27,990 nucleotides of DNA from a virus, in IMG/VR virus record IMGVR_UViG_3300033997_000555, positions 1 to 27,990 of that record; one strand, 5' to 3'. Within the stretch, counting starts at the first letter, position 1. Each line of letters opens with the position of its first letter. The position numbers and the translations under genes are program-made. Of the stretch, positions 15,415 to 22,862 are shown in pieces. The notes under the pieces were generated by a model, which was not told the DNA's origin, searched no databases, and was given only the letters and a program-made list of their open reading frames with translations.

Positions 15415-15930
15415 ATGGGCATGCCCTCCAAGCTCAAGAACATGAACCTCTACAACGACGGCCAGAGCTATCTGGGCGTCGTTACCGCCGTCACAAAGCC
15501 GAAGCTCACGCGCAAGATGGAAGCATTCCGCGCTGCCGGCATGCTGGGATCTGCCAAGGCCGATTTCGGCCTGGATGATGACGCCATGAAGATGGAATGG
15601 ACCATCGGCGGCTACGTCAAGCAGATCCTGCAGCAGTACGGCGCCGTGGGCGTTGACGGCGTGCAACTGCGCTTTGCCGAAGCGTATCAGCGCGACGACA
15701 CGCAGGAAGTGGATTCCGTGGAAATCATCGTGCGCGGCCGCCACTCCGAGATTGACCGGGGCGAATCCAAGGTAGGCGACGACACGGAGGTGAAGATCAC
15801 CACCGAATGCGTCTACTACAAGGAAACGCTCAACGGTGAAACTCTCTACGAAATCGATCTGCTCAACATGATCCAGATGGTCGGCGGCGTCGATGTGACC
15901 GAATCCCTGCGCCGCGCCATCGGCCTGTAA
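15415..15930 (+). CDS. FII: Tail tube protein (P2 gpFII)
   Basis: This 171-residue inner tube protein (P2 gpFII 172) starts MGMPSKLKNMNLYNDG, the typical family N-terminus. It contains VTAVTKPKLTRKMEAFRAAGM. It ends with the conserved YEIDLLNMIQMVGGVD segment. GGAG at 15404-15407 supports the ATG at 15415 over the second ATG six bases later. Confidence 0.95.
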   Translation: MGMPSKLKNMNLYNDGQSYLGVVTAVTKPKLTRKMEAFRAAGMLGSAKADFGLDDDAMKMEWTIGGYVKQILQQYGAVGVDGVQLRFAEAYQRDDTQEVDSVEIIVRGRHSEIDRGESKVGDDTEVKITTECVYYKETLNGETLYEIDLLNMIQMVGGVDVTESLRRAIGL

Positions 15931-15960
15931 CCCGTTCCTCCCCTTGCACCCGGAGCCATC

Positions 15961-16314
15961 ATGACCCACCCCACCCAATCCACCGAAGCCCAGCAACTCC
16001 CGGCCGTGCCTGCCGTCGCCAATTCCGATGTACAGGTTGTTGTGCTGGATTACCCCATCAAGCGCGGCGCCGGCGACATCACCCAGCTGACGATCCGCAA
16101 GCCCAAGGCGGGTGCCCTGCGCGGCGTCACGCTGATGGCCATCGCCCAGATCGACGTGAAGGCGCTCGAAATCGTGCTGCCGCGCATTTGCGATCCCATC
16201 CTTGCGCCGGGCGAAATCATCAACATGGATCCGGCCGACCTGATGTCGGTGGGCGCGACGGTGGCCAGTTTTTTTCTGAGCAAAGCGGACAAGTCCGCCT
16301 TCCAAACGTCGTAG
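15961..16314 (+). CDS. E: Tail assembly chaperone E (zero-frame product)
   Basis: This 117-residue protein is the short product of the tail assembly chaperone locus. It contains VVLDYPIKRGAGDITQLTIRK followed by KAGALRGV, characteristic of P2 gpE-like proteins (PF10109). Seven T at 16269-16275 let ribosomes slip back one base, giving the longer E+E' protein. Without slippage, translation ends at 16314 after a short tail. Such chaperones coat the tape measure protein during tail assembly. Confidence 0.9.
   Translation: MTHPTQSTEAQQLPAVPAVANSDVQVVVLDYPIKRGAGDITQLTIRKPKAGALRGVTLMAIAQIDVKALEIVLPRICDPILAPGEIINMDPADLMSVGATVASFFLSKADKSAFQTS
16269..16298 (+). promoter_or_regulatory. Programmed -1 ribosomal frameshift signal
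   Basis: The heptamer T-TTT-TTT is in exact slippery register with the E frame (codons 16270-16272 and 16273-16275). After a 9-base spacer a hairpin forms: GCGGA (16285-16289), a 4-base loop, then TCCGC (16294-16298). In P2 the same locus uses a T-rich slippery site for E/E' frameshifting. Confidence 0.85.
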
Positions 16315-16436
16315 AAGACGCCATGGCGGATATCGCGGTCGTGTTTCATTGGCCCCCGGCCGCGATGTATCCCATGGACCTGCAGGAACTGGCCGAATGG
16401 CGCGAGCGCGCCCGCGTTCGCATCGAGAGTGAATAG
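16275..16436 (+). CDS. E': E' extension, made only as E+E' frameshift fusion
   Basis: This is the -1 frame part of the E+E' protein (53 codons after slippage, giving a fusion of about 158 residues; P2 about 142). The sequence MADIAVVFHWPPAAMYPM and MDLQELAEWRERA matches the P2 GpE' family (PF06528), and the FHWPP motif is typical. An in-frame ATG at 16323 exists but has no good ribosome site, so separate initiation is not needed to explain it. In lambda G/GT and P2 the long form recruits the tape measure protein, whose gene follows nine bases later. Confidence 0.88.
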   Translation, partial: SEQSGQVRLPNVVEDAMADIAVVFHWPPAAMYPMDLQELAEWRERARVRIESE

Positions 16437-16445
16437 GTTTACGCC

Positions 16446-19160
16446 ATGGACAAGGCGCTACAGCTGCGTGTCATCGCTGCCATACAGGACAAACTATCGG
16501 GGCCGCTGAACAAGATCAAGGGATCGTCCGCAGCGTCCGCCCAGGGCGTTGCCGACCTGCGCAGCAAGCTCAAGGCGCTGGACACCGCCCAGCGCGAAGT
16601 CGGCAGGTTCCGCGAGATCTCCCGAGGCCTGCAAACCACGCGCGCCGACCTGGCGGCCGCGCAGCAGCGCGTGGCCGGTCTGGCGCAGCAGATGCAGGCG
16701 ACAGCCTCGCCCACGCGAGCCATGACGCGCGAGTTTGATAGGGCGGTACGCGCGGCCCAGCAGCTCAAGGAAAAACACGGTCAACAATCCATGGAGCTGC
16801 AGCGCTTACGCGAGAACTTGGGGCGCGCTGGCATCTCCACGTCGAATCTGGCGCGCGATGAGCGCGGGCTGCGCCAACGCATCGATCAGACATCCCAGGC
16901 GCTGGATAGGCAAACCGCCAAGCTGCAGGCCGCTGCGAGGCATCAGCAGCGTTTGGCCGCCGCGAAAGAGCGCTACACGTCCGGGCGTGCGGCCGTGGGC
17001 GCAGCCGCCGGCACCGGCGCGGCAGCGCTCGCCGCCGGCGGTGGCATGCTGTACGCCGAGAGTAAGTTCGTCATGCCTGGGATTGATTTCGACGCCAGCA
17101 TGAGCAAGGTTCAGGCGCTGGCCCGACTGGAGAAAACCAGCGAAGAAATGAAGGCCCTGCGCAAGCAGGCCCGCGACCTGGGCGCGGAAACCATGTTCTC
17201 CGCTGGGCAGGCCGCCGACGCGCAAGGCTTTCTCGCCATGGCGGGTTTCACACCGAAGGCGATACTTGCCGCCATGCCCGGCATGCTGTCGCTGGCAAAA
17301 GCCGGCGATACCGACCTTGCGCAAACGGCGGATATCGGCTCCAACATCTTGACCGGGTTCAAGCTTCCGGCCGATCAGATGGGCCGCGTGGGCGATGTGC
17401 TGACGGGCGCATTCACCCGCTCGAACACCAGCCTTTACATGCTGGGCGAAACGATGAAGTACGTGGCCCCTGTGGCCGCCGGCCTGGGCGTGGACATCGA
17501 GACGGCGGCCGCCATGGCGGGCAAGCTGGGCGATGCGGGTATCCAGGGCAGCATGGCCGGCACGGCGATGCGTGCGATTCTCGGGCGCCTTGCCGCGCCT
17601 CCCAAGGCTGCGGCGGACGCGTTGGCGGAGCTGGGCGTCAAGACGAAGGACGCGAAAGGCAACCTGCGCGATCTGCCCGCCATCCTGGCTGAGATCGACA
17701 AGAAAACCCAAAAGATGGGGTCGGCGCAGCGCGCCGGCTTCTTCAAGCATATTGCCGGCGAAGAAGCCTTCAGCGCCCTGCAGGTGCTGACCGACCAGGC
17801 CGGCCAGGGTGAATTGCAGAAATTCGTCGGGACGCTAAAGACCAACGCAGGCGACGCCGACAAGACCGCAGGCACGATGGCCGACAACATGCGCGGCTCG
17901 CTGGACGAGCTTTCCAGCGCTTGGGAAGACCTGGGCATTCAGATCTACGAGCAACACGACGGCGCTTTGCGCAAAATGGTCGTCCGCTTGGCAGATCTCA
18001 TCGGCAGCGTGAAAAACTGGGCAGCGGCCAACCCTGAGCTTGCCAGCACCCTCACCGCGATAGCGGGCGGCCTGGCGGTGCTGATCGCGGGCTTTGGCGC
18101 GCTCACGCTGGCGCTGGCCAGCATCCTGGGACCGTTCATCATCATCCGCTACGGCCTGTCGCTGATGGGCATACAGTCGGGCAGCCTGTTGGGCCTGCTG
18201 GCCAACCTCGTACGCAATGGCTTTGGCATGCTGGGCAAGGCCATCTTGTTCGTTGGTCGCCTTTTTCTGGCCAACCCCATCGGCTTGGCCGTCACCGCCA
18301 TCGGCTTGGCGGCCTATGCCATCTATCGCTATTGGGAGCCGATCAGCGGCTTTTTCAGCGGGTTATGGTCGCGTATCACCACCGCCTTTAATTCGGCCGT
18401 GCAATGGCTTTCCGGGCTTCTGGCGGGCTGGGATCCGCTGTCGGTTCTGGGCGCTGCCTGGGGTGCGGTCTCGGGATTCTTTGGGCAGATCTGGCAATCT
18501 GTCACGCAGGTCTTTGACGGCGGCCTGGCCGGCGTCGGTGCGATGCTGCTGAACTGGTCCCCGCTGGGCCTGCTGTACCAGCCGATAGCCGCCGCGCTGG
18601 CGTCCCTGGGCGTGTCGCTGCCGGGCAATTTCTCCGAGTTCGGCTCCATGCTGGTGCAAGGCCTTATCAACGGGATATCCAGCATGGCCGGCGCGCTGAA
18701 AGAATCCATTTCCAACATGGGCAGCGGCGTGATCGGCTGGTTCAAGGAAAAGCTGGGTATTCACTCGCCAAGCCGGGTCTTTGCGGACATGGGCGGGTTC
18801 GTGTCTGAGGGCGCGGCCGTCGGCATCAAAGCCCAGCAGCCTGAGGCCATGAAGGCCGCTCAGGCGCTGGCCGCATCCGTTGCGCTAAGCGGCGCCATGC
18901 TGGCCCCCGGCGCACTCGCTGCACCAGCGGGCATCGACACCCAACAAGCGGCGGCCCGCTTCGACATGCGCACGCCCATGGCCACCGCGCCGGCCAGCGC
19001 ACCGCGCCAGATCACCGTCCAGGGCGACACCATCAACATCACCATCCAGGGCGCGGGGATGAGCCAAATGGACCTGCAGCGCGCGGTTGAAACTGCCTTG
19101 CGCCGCGTCCAGGCGGACAAGGATGCGCGCATCCGCTCCGCCTATATCGACCGAGACTAG
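16446..19160 (+). CDS. T: Tape measure protein (P2 gpT)
   Basis: This 904-residue protein sets tail length and leaves the tail during DNA injection (P2 gpT 815). Residues 1-190 are predicted coiled coil (QLRVIAAIQDKLSGPLNKIKG, then many Ala/Gln/Arg heptads). The TP901-type core follows at about 210-510 (FDASMSKVQALARL, ETMFSAGQAADAQGFLAMAGF). Two hydrophobic segments lie at about 535-575 and 598-630. A Trp/Gly/Leu-rich repeat-like region with WSPLGL motifs follows. The conserved GWFKEKLGIHSPSRVF comes near residue 765. The last ~120 residues are Ala-rich and disordered-looking. Confidence 0.94.
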   Translation: MDKALQLRVIAAIQDKLSGPLNKIKGSSAASAQGVADLRSKLKALDTAQREVGRFREISRGLQTTRADLAAAQQRVAGLAQQMQATASPTRAMTREFDRAVRAAQQLKEKHGQQSMELQRLRENLGRAGISTSNLARDERGLRQRIDQTSQALDRQTAKLQAAARHQQRLAAAKERYTSGRAAVGAAAGTGAAALAAGGGMLYAESKFVMPGIDFDASMSKVQALARLEKTSEEMKALRKQARDLGAETMFSAGQAADAQGFLAMAGFTPKAILAAMPGMLSLAKAGDTDLAQTADIGSNILTGFKLPADQMGRVGDVLTGAFTRSNTSLYMLGETMKYVAPVAAGLGVDIETAAAMAGKLGDAGIQGSMAGTAMRAILGRLAAPPKAAADALAELGVKTKDAKGNLRDLPAILAEIDKKTQKMGSAQRAGFFKHIAGEEAFSALQVLTDQAGQGELQKFVGTLKTNAGDADKTAGTMADNMRGSLDELSSAWEDLGIQIYEQHDGALRKMVVRLADLIGSVKNWAAANPELASTLTAIAGGLAVLIAGFGALTLALASILGPFIIIRYGLSLMGIQSGSLLGLLANLVRNGFGMLGKAILFVGRLFLANPIGLAVTAIGLAAYAIYRYWEPISGFFSGLWSRITTAFNSAVQWLSGLLAGWDPLSVLGAAWGAVSGFFGQIWQSVTQVFDGGLAGVGAMLLNWSPLGLLYQPIAAALASLGVSLPGNFSEFGSMLVQGLINGISSMAGALKESISNMGSGVIGWFKEKLGIHSPSRVFADMGGFVSEGAAVGIKAQQPEAMKAAQALAASVALSGAMLAPGALAAPAGIDTQQAAARFDMRTPMATAPASAPRQITVQGDTINITIQGAGMSQMDLQRAVETALRRVQADKDARIRSAYIDRD

Positions 19161-19171
19161 GAGAATTCGCC

Positions 19172-19627
19172 ATGATGATGGCACTTGGCATGTTTGTATT
19201 CGGCCTGCCCACGGTCGCCTACCAGTCGCTGCGGCGCAGCACCGAGTGGCGCCACCCGTCCAACGCCCGGATGGGCGCACGCCCCGCCTATCAATACGTG
19301 GGGCCGGGGGAAGACACCATTACGCTCAGCGGGACGGTCATTCCGCAGATCATGGGTTCGTCCGGATCGCTGCAGCTGCTGCGTCGCATGGGCAACACGG
19401 GCAAGGCTTATGTGATGGTGGACGGCTTGGGGACCGTACACGGCGCATTCATCATCGAGCGGCTGGAGGAAGAGGGATCGATGTTCTTCATCAACGGCGT
19501 GGCGCAAAAGACGGACTTCACCATCACCCTCAAATGCGTGGACGACGCCCAGGCGCGCGGCCTGCTCGATGACCTGCAGATTCCCATCGACAAGATGGAC
19601 GGGTCTGTCATGAATTGGGGTGTCTGA
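19172..19627 (+). CDS. U: Tail terminator/baseplate protein (P2 gpU)
   Basis: This 151-residue member of the P2 gpU family (PF06995) starts MMMALGMFVFGLPTVAYQ. It contains WRHPSNARMGARPAYQY and LRRMGNTGKAYVMVDGLG, all typical. AGGAG at 19159-19163 is a strong ribosome site. It is translationally coupled to D by a one-base stop/start overlap (TGATG). Confidence 0.94.
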   Translation: MMMALGMFVFGLPTVAYQSLRRSTEWRHPSNARMGARPAYQYVGPGEDTITLSGTVIPQIMGSSGSLQLLRRMGNTGKAYVMVDGLGTVHGAFIIERLEEEGSMFFINGVAQKTDFTITLKCVDDAQARGLLDDLQIPIDKMDGSVMNWGV

Positions 19628-20736
19628 TGTTCGCCGCCCAATCCGCCGAATCCGCGGCCGCCGGCCAGCCGCCCGAGGCCTACCGCTATCCGCGCCCCAT
19701 CTGGCGCGTCATCGTTGACGGCAAGGATGTCACGGGCAATGTCCGGCCACGCCTTCAAAGCCTGACCATCACGGAATGCCGATCCGACCAGGCGGACCAG
19801 CTGGATCTCGTTCTGGATGACCATGATGGTCGCCTGGAGCTGCCCGCCCGGGGCGTGTCTGTACGTGTCCTGCTTGGCTGGGAAAGCACCGGCCTGGTGG
19901 ACAAGGGCACCTTCGAGGTGGATGAGGTGGAATTCAGCGGCCCGCCCGACATCATCACGCTACGCGCTCGCAGCGCCGACATGAAATCGGCCTTGCGCAC
20001 GCGCTCCGCGCGCAGCTTTCACGGCACCACCATCAAGGCCATCGTGGAAACCATCGCCAAGGCGCACGGCCTTACCGCCGTCGTCGGCACCTTCGGCAAT
20101 ACGAAGGTGCAGCACATCGACCAGACCGACGAATCGGACCTCGCGTTTCTGAACCGCATCGGCAAGCGGTACGACGCCGTGGCCACAGTCAAAGACAAGC
20201 GGCTCTTGTTCCTGCCCATCGAGCACGGCAAGACCGCCAGCGGCAAGGACATGCCCACCATTACGCTGTCGCGCCGCGATGGGGACCGGATCCGGTTTCA
20301 CATCGCCGACCGCGATTCGTACACGGGCGTGCGCGCATCCTGGCAGGACAAGGGTAAGGCCAAGCGTCGGCATGTGCTGGCGGGCGTTATCGGCAACGCC
20401 AAGCGCTTGCGTCAGCTCTATGCGAGCGAGTCGGATGCACTGGAAGCGGCGCGCGCGGAATGGGCACGTATCCGGCGCGGCATGGCCACGTTTGAAATGG
20501 ATCTGGCGTATGGTCGCCCGGACCTGTCGCCTCAGACCAAGATCCAACTCCCGAGCCTGAAAGCGCCGCTCAATGAATACACCTGGCTCAACGTGAAGCT
20601 GGTGCATCAGCTCGACGGCAACGGCTTGACCACGAAGCTGGAGGCGGAAACCGCAGAAGCGGCAGACGCACGCGCGGAGGACGAAGCCCAATCCGGCGGC
20701 GATCTGCCTGCGGTAGATATCGAGGACGCGGACTAA
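19627..20736 (+). CDS. D: Late control/baseplate hub protein D (P2 gpD)
   Basis: This 369-residue protein (P2 gpD 387) is the phage late control D family (PF05954), the gp27-like hub to which the spike attaches. It contains RPIWRVIVDGKDVTGN, ECRSDQADQLDLVLDD, DESDLAFLNRIGKRYDA and a C-terminal AEAADARAEDEAQ tail. The frame is open from 19615 through a TTG, but the ATG at 19627, overlapping the U stop, is preferred. It is the last late gene; no terminator is visible in the 13 bases before the convergent minus gene. Confidence 0.94.
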   Translation: MFAAQSAESAAAGQPPEAYRYPRPIWRVIVDGKDVTGNVRPRLQSLTITECRSDQADQLDLVLDDHDGRLELPARGVSVRVLLGWESTGLVDKGTFEVDEVEFSGPPDIITLRARSADMKSALRTRSARSFHGTTIKAIVETIAKAHGLTAVVGTFGNTKVQHIDQTDESDLAFLNRIGKRYDAVATVKDKRLLFLPIEHGKTASGKDMPTITLSRRDGDRIRFHIADRDSYTGVRASWQDKGKAKRRHVLAGVIGNAKRLRQLYASESDALEAARAEWARIRRGMATFEMDLAYGRPDLSPQTKIQLPSLKAPLNEYTWLNVKLVHQLDGNGLTTKLEAETAEAADARAEDEAQSGGDLPAVDIEDAD

Positions 20737-20749
20737 GCGCCGCGCTCCC

Positions 20750-21043
20750 CTACCGCTGAACGTTCACCATCACCTTCACCACCAACTGCACCGCGCCGAT
20801 CTGAATGTTGTTATTGCCTGTGATCGACTGGCGCGGCGCAGTTTCACCCGAGATCTGAGTATTCCCCTCTCCCTCTATCGTCTGGGCAGCGTTCGCACCG
20901 TCATAGGCGGGACGCTCCGGGCGCTTTTCCTTTGCGGTCTTCAACTCTGCGTGGAGCGTATCCAGCACGTCTGCCGGCGTGGTCCCGCCGTGGAGCTGAT
21001 GGAGAAAATGAACGTTCGATCCGGGGTCATGAGGCTTTTGCAT
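20750..21043 (-). CDS. Hypothetical protein with twin GxxNxQI repeats
   Basis: This 97-residue protein is not recognised. The ATG at 21043 is preceded by AGGAAG; an upstream ATG at 21085 lacks one. Residues 1-40 are helical and His/Asp-rich. Residues 54-66 (QTIEGEGNTQISG) and 72-84 (QSITGNNNIQIGA) are two copies of a 13-residue motif spaced 18 residues apart, suggesting stacked beta turns. A hydrophobic strand VQLVVKVMVNV ends the protein. It is transcribed with the repressor strand, downstream of it, so it may be expressed in the lysogen. In P2 this boundary carries genes that exclude other phages, but no such activity can be read from the sequence. Confidence 0.6.
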   Translation of the reverse strand: MQKPHDPGSNVHFLHQLHGGTTPADVLDTLHAELKTAKEKRPERPAYDGANAAQTIEGEGNTQISGETAPRQSITGNNNIQIGAVQLVVKVMVNVQR

Positions 21044-21158
21044 TGCTTTTCTTCCTACTGTGCATGGCCGGCTCCACACGGGCATTCAATCCGGTCAACA
21101 CCCGCAGCCCTTGCCGGCTTATGAGGGCGTCACCCCCCACCCTGACCCCGTTCAAGCT
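21044..21158. other. Noncoding gap between the 97-aa gene and the repressor
   Basis: The 115 bases between the two minus-strand genes hold no clear coding frame. AGGAAG on the minus strand near 21050 is the ribosome site for the 97-aa gene. I see no convincing terminator hairpin, so the gene may be read as the second cistron of the repressor message or from its own unrecognised promoter. Confidence 0.4.
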
Positions 21159-21563
21159 CTACGCTGCGAGATCTAGAACCAGATTCACCAGCTGCTCAGT
21201 CGAAGCTGCCATTTGCGCCTTGCTGGCGCGAAACAGCGCATCTGCGGCTTTGCGCTTCCTAGCCGGCTCCATCTCCCGCCCCGTCGCTTCCAGTGCCATC
21301 TCGAGCGTTTCCCAAGCCTTGCCGTAGCGGTCTAGGTCTGCCTCCAGATCCTGTTCAGAGATGGCCCGCATGCCCGTCACGATGTACAGCACATCCACGC
21401 CGGCAGTGGCGGCACGTTCCAGATAAGCCATATCTGGTTGCCGCAACCCCTTCTCATAGTTCGCTTGAGCACCTCTTCCAACGCCTGCGATGGCTGCAAA
21501 TTCTCCCTGCCCATACCCAAGACGCACGCGCTCCTCGGCCAATCGTTCATTTGATGATGTCAT
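21159..21563 (-). CDS. XRE-family phage repressor
   Basis: This 134-residue DNA-binding protein has a lambda/Cro-type helix-turn-helix at about residues 7-63 (ERLAEERVRLGYGQGEFA, AQANYEKGLRQPDMAYLER). The conserved VDVLYIVTG closes the fold. The rest (about 70-134) is helical and Ala/Glu-rich. There is no S24/LexA-type peptidase, so like P2 C it should not be cleaved in the SOS response. It is divergent from the early operon, which makes it the probable lysogeny repressor. The ATG is directly adjacent to a perfect palindrome and has no Shine-Dalgarno, so the message may be leaderless or the start may be slightly internal. Confidence 0.85.
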   Translation of the reverse strand: MTSSNERLAEERVRLGYGQGEFAAIAGVGRGAQANYEKGLRQPDMAYLERAATAGVDVLYIVTGMRAISEQDLEADLDRYGKAWETLEMALEATGREMEPARKRKAADALFRASKAQMAASTEQLVNLVLDLAA

Positions 21564-21573
21564 TTGATATCAA
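21547..21573. promoter_or_regulatory. Candidate repressor operator (palindrome and direct repeats)
   Basis: TTGATATCAA (21564-21573) is a perfect 10-bp palindrome touching the repressor start codon and six bases from the early promoter -35 box. TCATTTGAT occurs twice, at 21547-21555 and 21560-21568, 13 bp apart. Position and symmetry fit an operator controlling both divergent genes. Confidence 0.5.
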
Positions 21574-21578
21574 TCCTG

Positions 21579-21615
21579 TTGACTGATGTTCTCGTTTGGA
21601 AGCATAATCACTCCG
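21579..21615 (+). promoter_or_regulatory. Early promoter (sigma70-like)
   Basis: TTGACT (21579-21584), an 18-bp spacer and CATAAT (21603-21608) give a good match to the sigma70 consensus. The predicted start is about 21615, 28 bases before the first early gene. It faces away from the repressor gene. Confidence 0.6.
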
Positions 21616-21642
21616 TCACGTCACCAAGCAGAGTGTCACGCC

Positions 21643-21858
21643 ATGCAACATACACCATCCAAACGCCAGGTAGCGCCCAAACGAACGCAACGCCCCATGG
21701 TGGGGCTGCGTATGGACGCAGAGGAATTTGAACGCTGCAAAGCGTTTGCTGAGGCCGACGCCCGCTCCGCCGGTCAATTCGCCCTTTTGATGTACCGGCG
21801 CGGCCTGGAGAGCTGGGAAGCCGAGCGCGCCGCTGGCAAGCCTCCCCGCCGACGCTAA
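21643..21858 (+). CDS. Ribbon-helix-helix-like small protein (early gene 1)
   Basis: This 71-residue basic protein has an N-terminal Lys/Arg-rich arm, a short strand at 18-24 (RPMVGLRM) and two helices at about 26-40 and 42-58 (AEEFERCKAFAEADARSAG, FALLMYRRGLESWEAE). This is the order of an Arc/MetJ ribbon-helix-helix DNA-binding fold. As the first gene of the early operon, opposite the repressor, it could be the Cro/Cox-like antirepressor, but that is inference. The ATG at 21586 in the same frame lies upstream of the -10 box and is not used in this model. Confidence 0.65.
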   Translation: MQHTPSKRQVAPKRTQRPMVGLRMDAEEFERCKAFAEADARSAGQFALLMYRRGLESWEAERAAGKPPRRR

Positions 21859-21867
21859 GGCCATCCG

Positions 21868-22155
21868 ATGAATCAACTCGGTCAGCGGTGCCCCCACTGC
21901 GGTACGTGGGCGACGGTCAGACACAGCATTGAGCTGTCGCCCACGGTGCGCGCGCTGTACTTCACGTGCCGCGCTCTTGGCTGCGGCCATACCTGGAAAT
22001 CGCACCTAGAGATGGTTTGCACCATCACGCCGTCATTGGTCGCCAATCCGGCTGTGCATCTGCCTCTTTCGCCCAAAAGCGAAAACCTCCGCCTTCTGTC
22101 GGCCAGCAAAGCCGACCCTCGCCAACAAAGCATGTTTGGAGACCACGATGAGTAA
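21868..22155 (+). CDS. ogr: Ogr/Delta-type zinc-finger late transcription activator
   Basis: This 95-residue protein activates the late promoters by binding the dyad at -55 and contacting the RNA polymerase alpha subunit, as known for P2 Ogr and P4 Delta. Zinc ligands are C8-x2-C11 and C34-x4-C39, in CPHCG and YFTCRALGCGHTW, which match the family (PF04606). The C-terminal ~40 residues are polar and extra compared with P2 Ogr (72 aa). It lies in the early operon rather than after D as in P2. Its presence agrees with the four dyad promoters found in this window. It overlaps the next gene by eight bases. Confidence 0.88.
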   Translation: MNQLGQRCPHCGTWATVRHSIELSPTVRALYFTCRALGCGHTWKSHLEMVCTITPSLVANPAVHLPLSPKSENLRLLSASKADPRQQSMFGDHDE

Positions 22156-22546
22156 ATCAGCCCTTTCCCTGGTGTCGAGATCTACTGACTGGAACCGCAG
22201 TTTTCTAGCGGACCAGGCACATCAATTCTTGGCCGTCGAGCTGCAACAGGGCGCCCGCCCCACCGTTCTCCGCGACAACCTTTTGCTTGAGCGCTGCACC
22301 GCTCATCTGATGGCCATGGCGAACTGCTCGAAGCGCACGGCCGCAACACAAGCGGCGCAGGCAATCGCGGAGATATCCAGCGCCCGCAGCCGCGTCAGCC
22401 TGGACATGGACCGCAGCACGAGCCATGCCCTTTTTGTTGTTGAACGTGCTTCCGGCAATACCCGCGTGATTTCCGCCGCCGAGCTTGGCGGCATTCTGGA
22501 CGCCTACGACGCCGCCCAGGCGCGCCGTCAAGTGCGACCCCACTAA
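22148..22546 (+). CDS. Hypothetical early protein
   Basis: This 132-residue protein is not recognised. It is Ala/Arg/Ser-rich and mainly helical, with a possible strand pair near residues 92-106 (SHALFVVERASGNTRVI). GGAG at 22138-22141 supports the ATG at 22148. An ATG four codons upstream (22136) is possible. It overlaps the ogr stop, so it is coupled to it within the early operon. No Cys pairs, Walker motif or membrane segment are seen. Confidence 0.6.
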   Translation: MSKSALSLVSRSTDWNRSFLADQAHQFLAVELQQGARPTVLRDNLLLERCTAHLMAMANCSKRTAATQAAQAIAEISSARSRVSLDMDRSTSHALFVVERASGNTRVISAAELGGILDAYDAAQARRQVRPH

Positions 22547-22573
22547 CCCCCTATCCCCTGTTTTCCGTCTAGC

Positions 22574-22597
22574 TGGCGGGCGTTCTCGCGCCCGCCA
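22574..22597 (+). terminator. GC-rich hairpin in the early operon
   Basis: A perfect 9-bp stem (22574-22582 with 22589-22597) closes a 6-base loop. It lies in the 80-base gap before the next gene. No immediate U-tract follows; a short T run comes only 12 bases later. It may be an RNA stability element, a weak attenuator or a factor-dependent stop. It separates the regulatory genes from the replication genes. Confidence 0.5.
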
Positions 22598-22626
22598 CGG
22601 GTAACTGTTTTCTGAAGGAATTGAAT

Positions 22627-22860
22627 ATGCCCGCCATTTCCGTGCACGCCCGCATCGAGGCACACATGGACGACGATGAGGTAAAGGCGTTGGCCAAGTT
22701 GACCGCATACCTTGTTCGTGGCGCCTATGAACCGGGGCAATCCCTGTTTCTGACTGCCGCCGCTGGCGATGCCGCCGTGTCCGGCCACATGCTCACCGCT
22801 GCCTGCGCCGTCCACGCCGCCGCCATGCGCGCCCTGCGCGAACGCAACCTGACGGCTTGA
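22627..22860 (+). CDS. Hypothetical early protein (77 aa)
   Basis: This small protein is not recognised. It has an acidic N-terminal third (HMDDDEVKALAKLTAYLV) and an Ala-rich C-terminal helix (MLTAACAVHAAAMRALRERN). AAGGA at 22616-22620 supports the ATG at 22627, although a TTG two codons upstream is in frame. It ends two bases before the ATG of the primase-helicase, so the two genes are probably coupled and it may act in replication. Confidence 0.6.
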   Translation: MPAISVHARIEAHMDDDEVKALAKLTAYLVRGAYEPGQSLFLTAAAGDAAVSGHMLTAACAVHAAAMRALRERNLTA

Positions 22861-22862
22861 TC

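Noticed and set aside
16323-16436. E' as an independent 37-aa gene
   Set aside because: No ribosome site precedes the ATG, and the perfect slippery heptamer plus open -1 frame explain it as a fusion.
19615-19626. TTG start for gene D upstream of the ATG
   Set aside because: It would extend D into U without a ribosome site. The TGATG overlap at 19625-19629 matches the operon's usual coupling.
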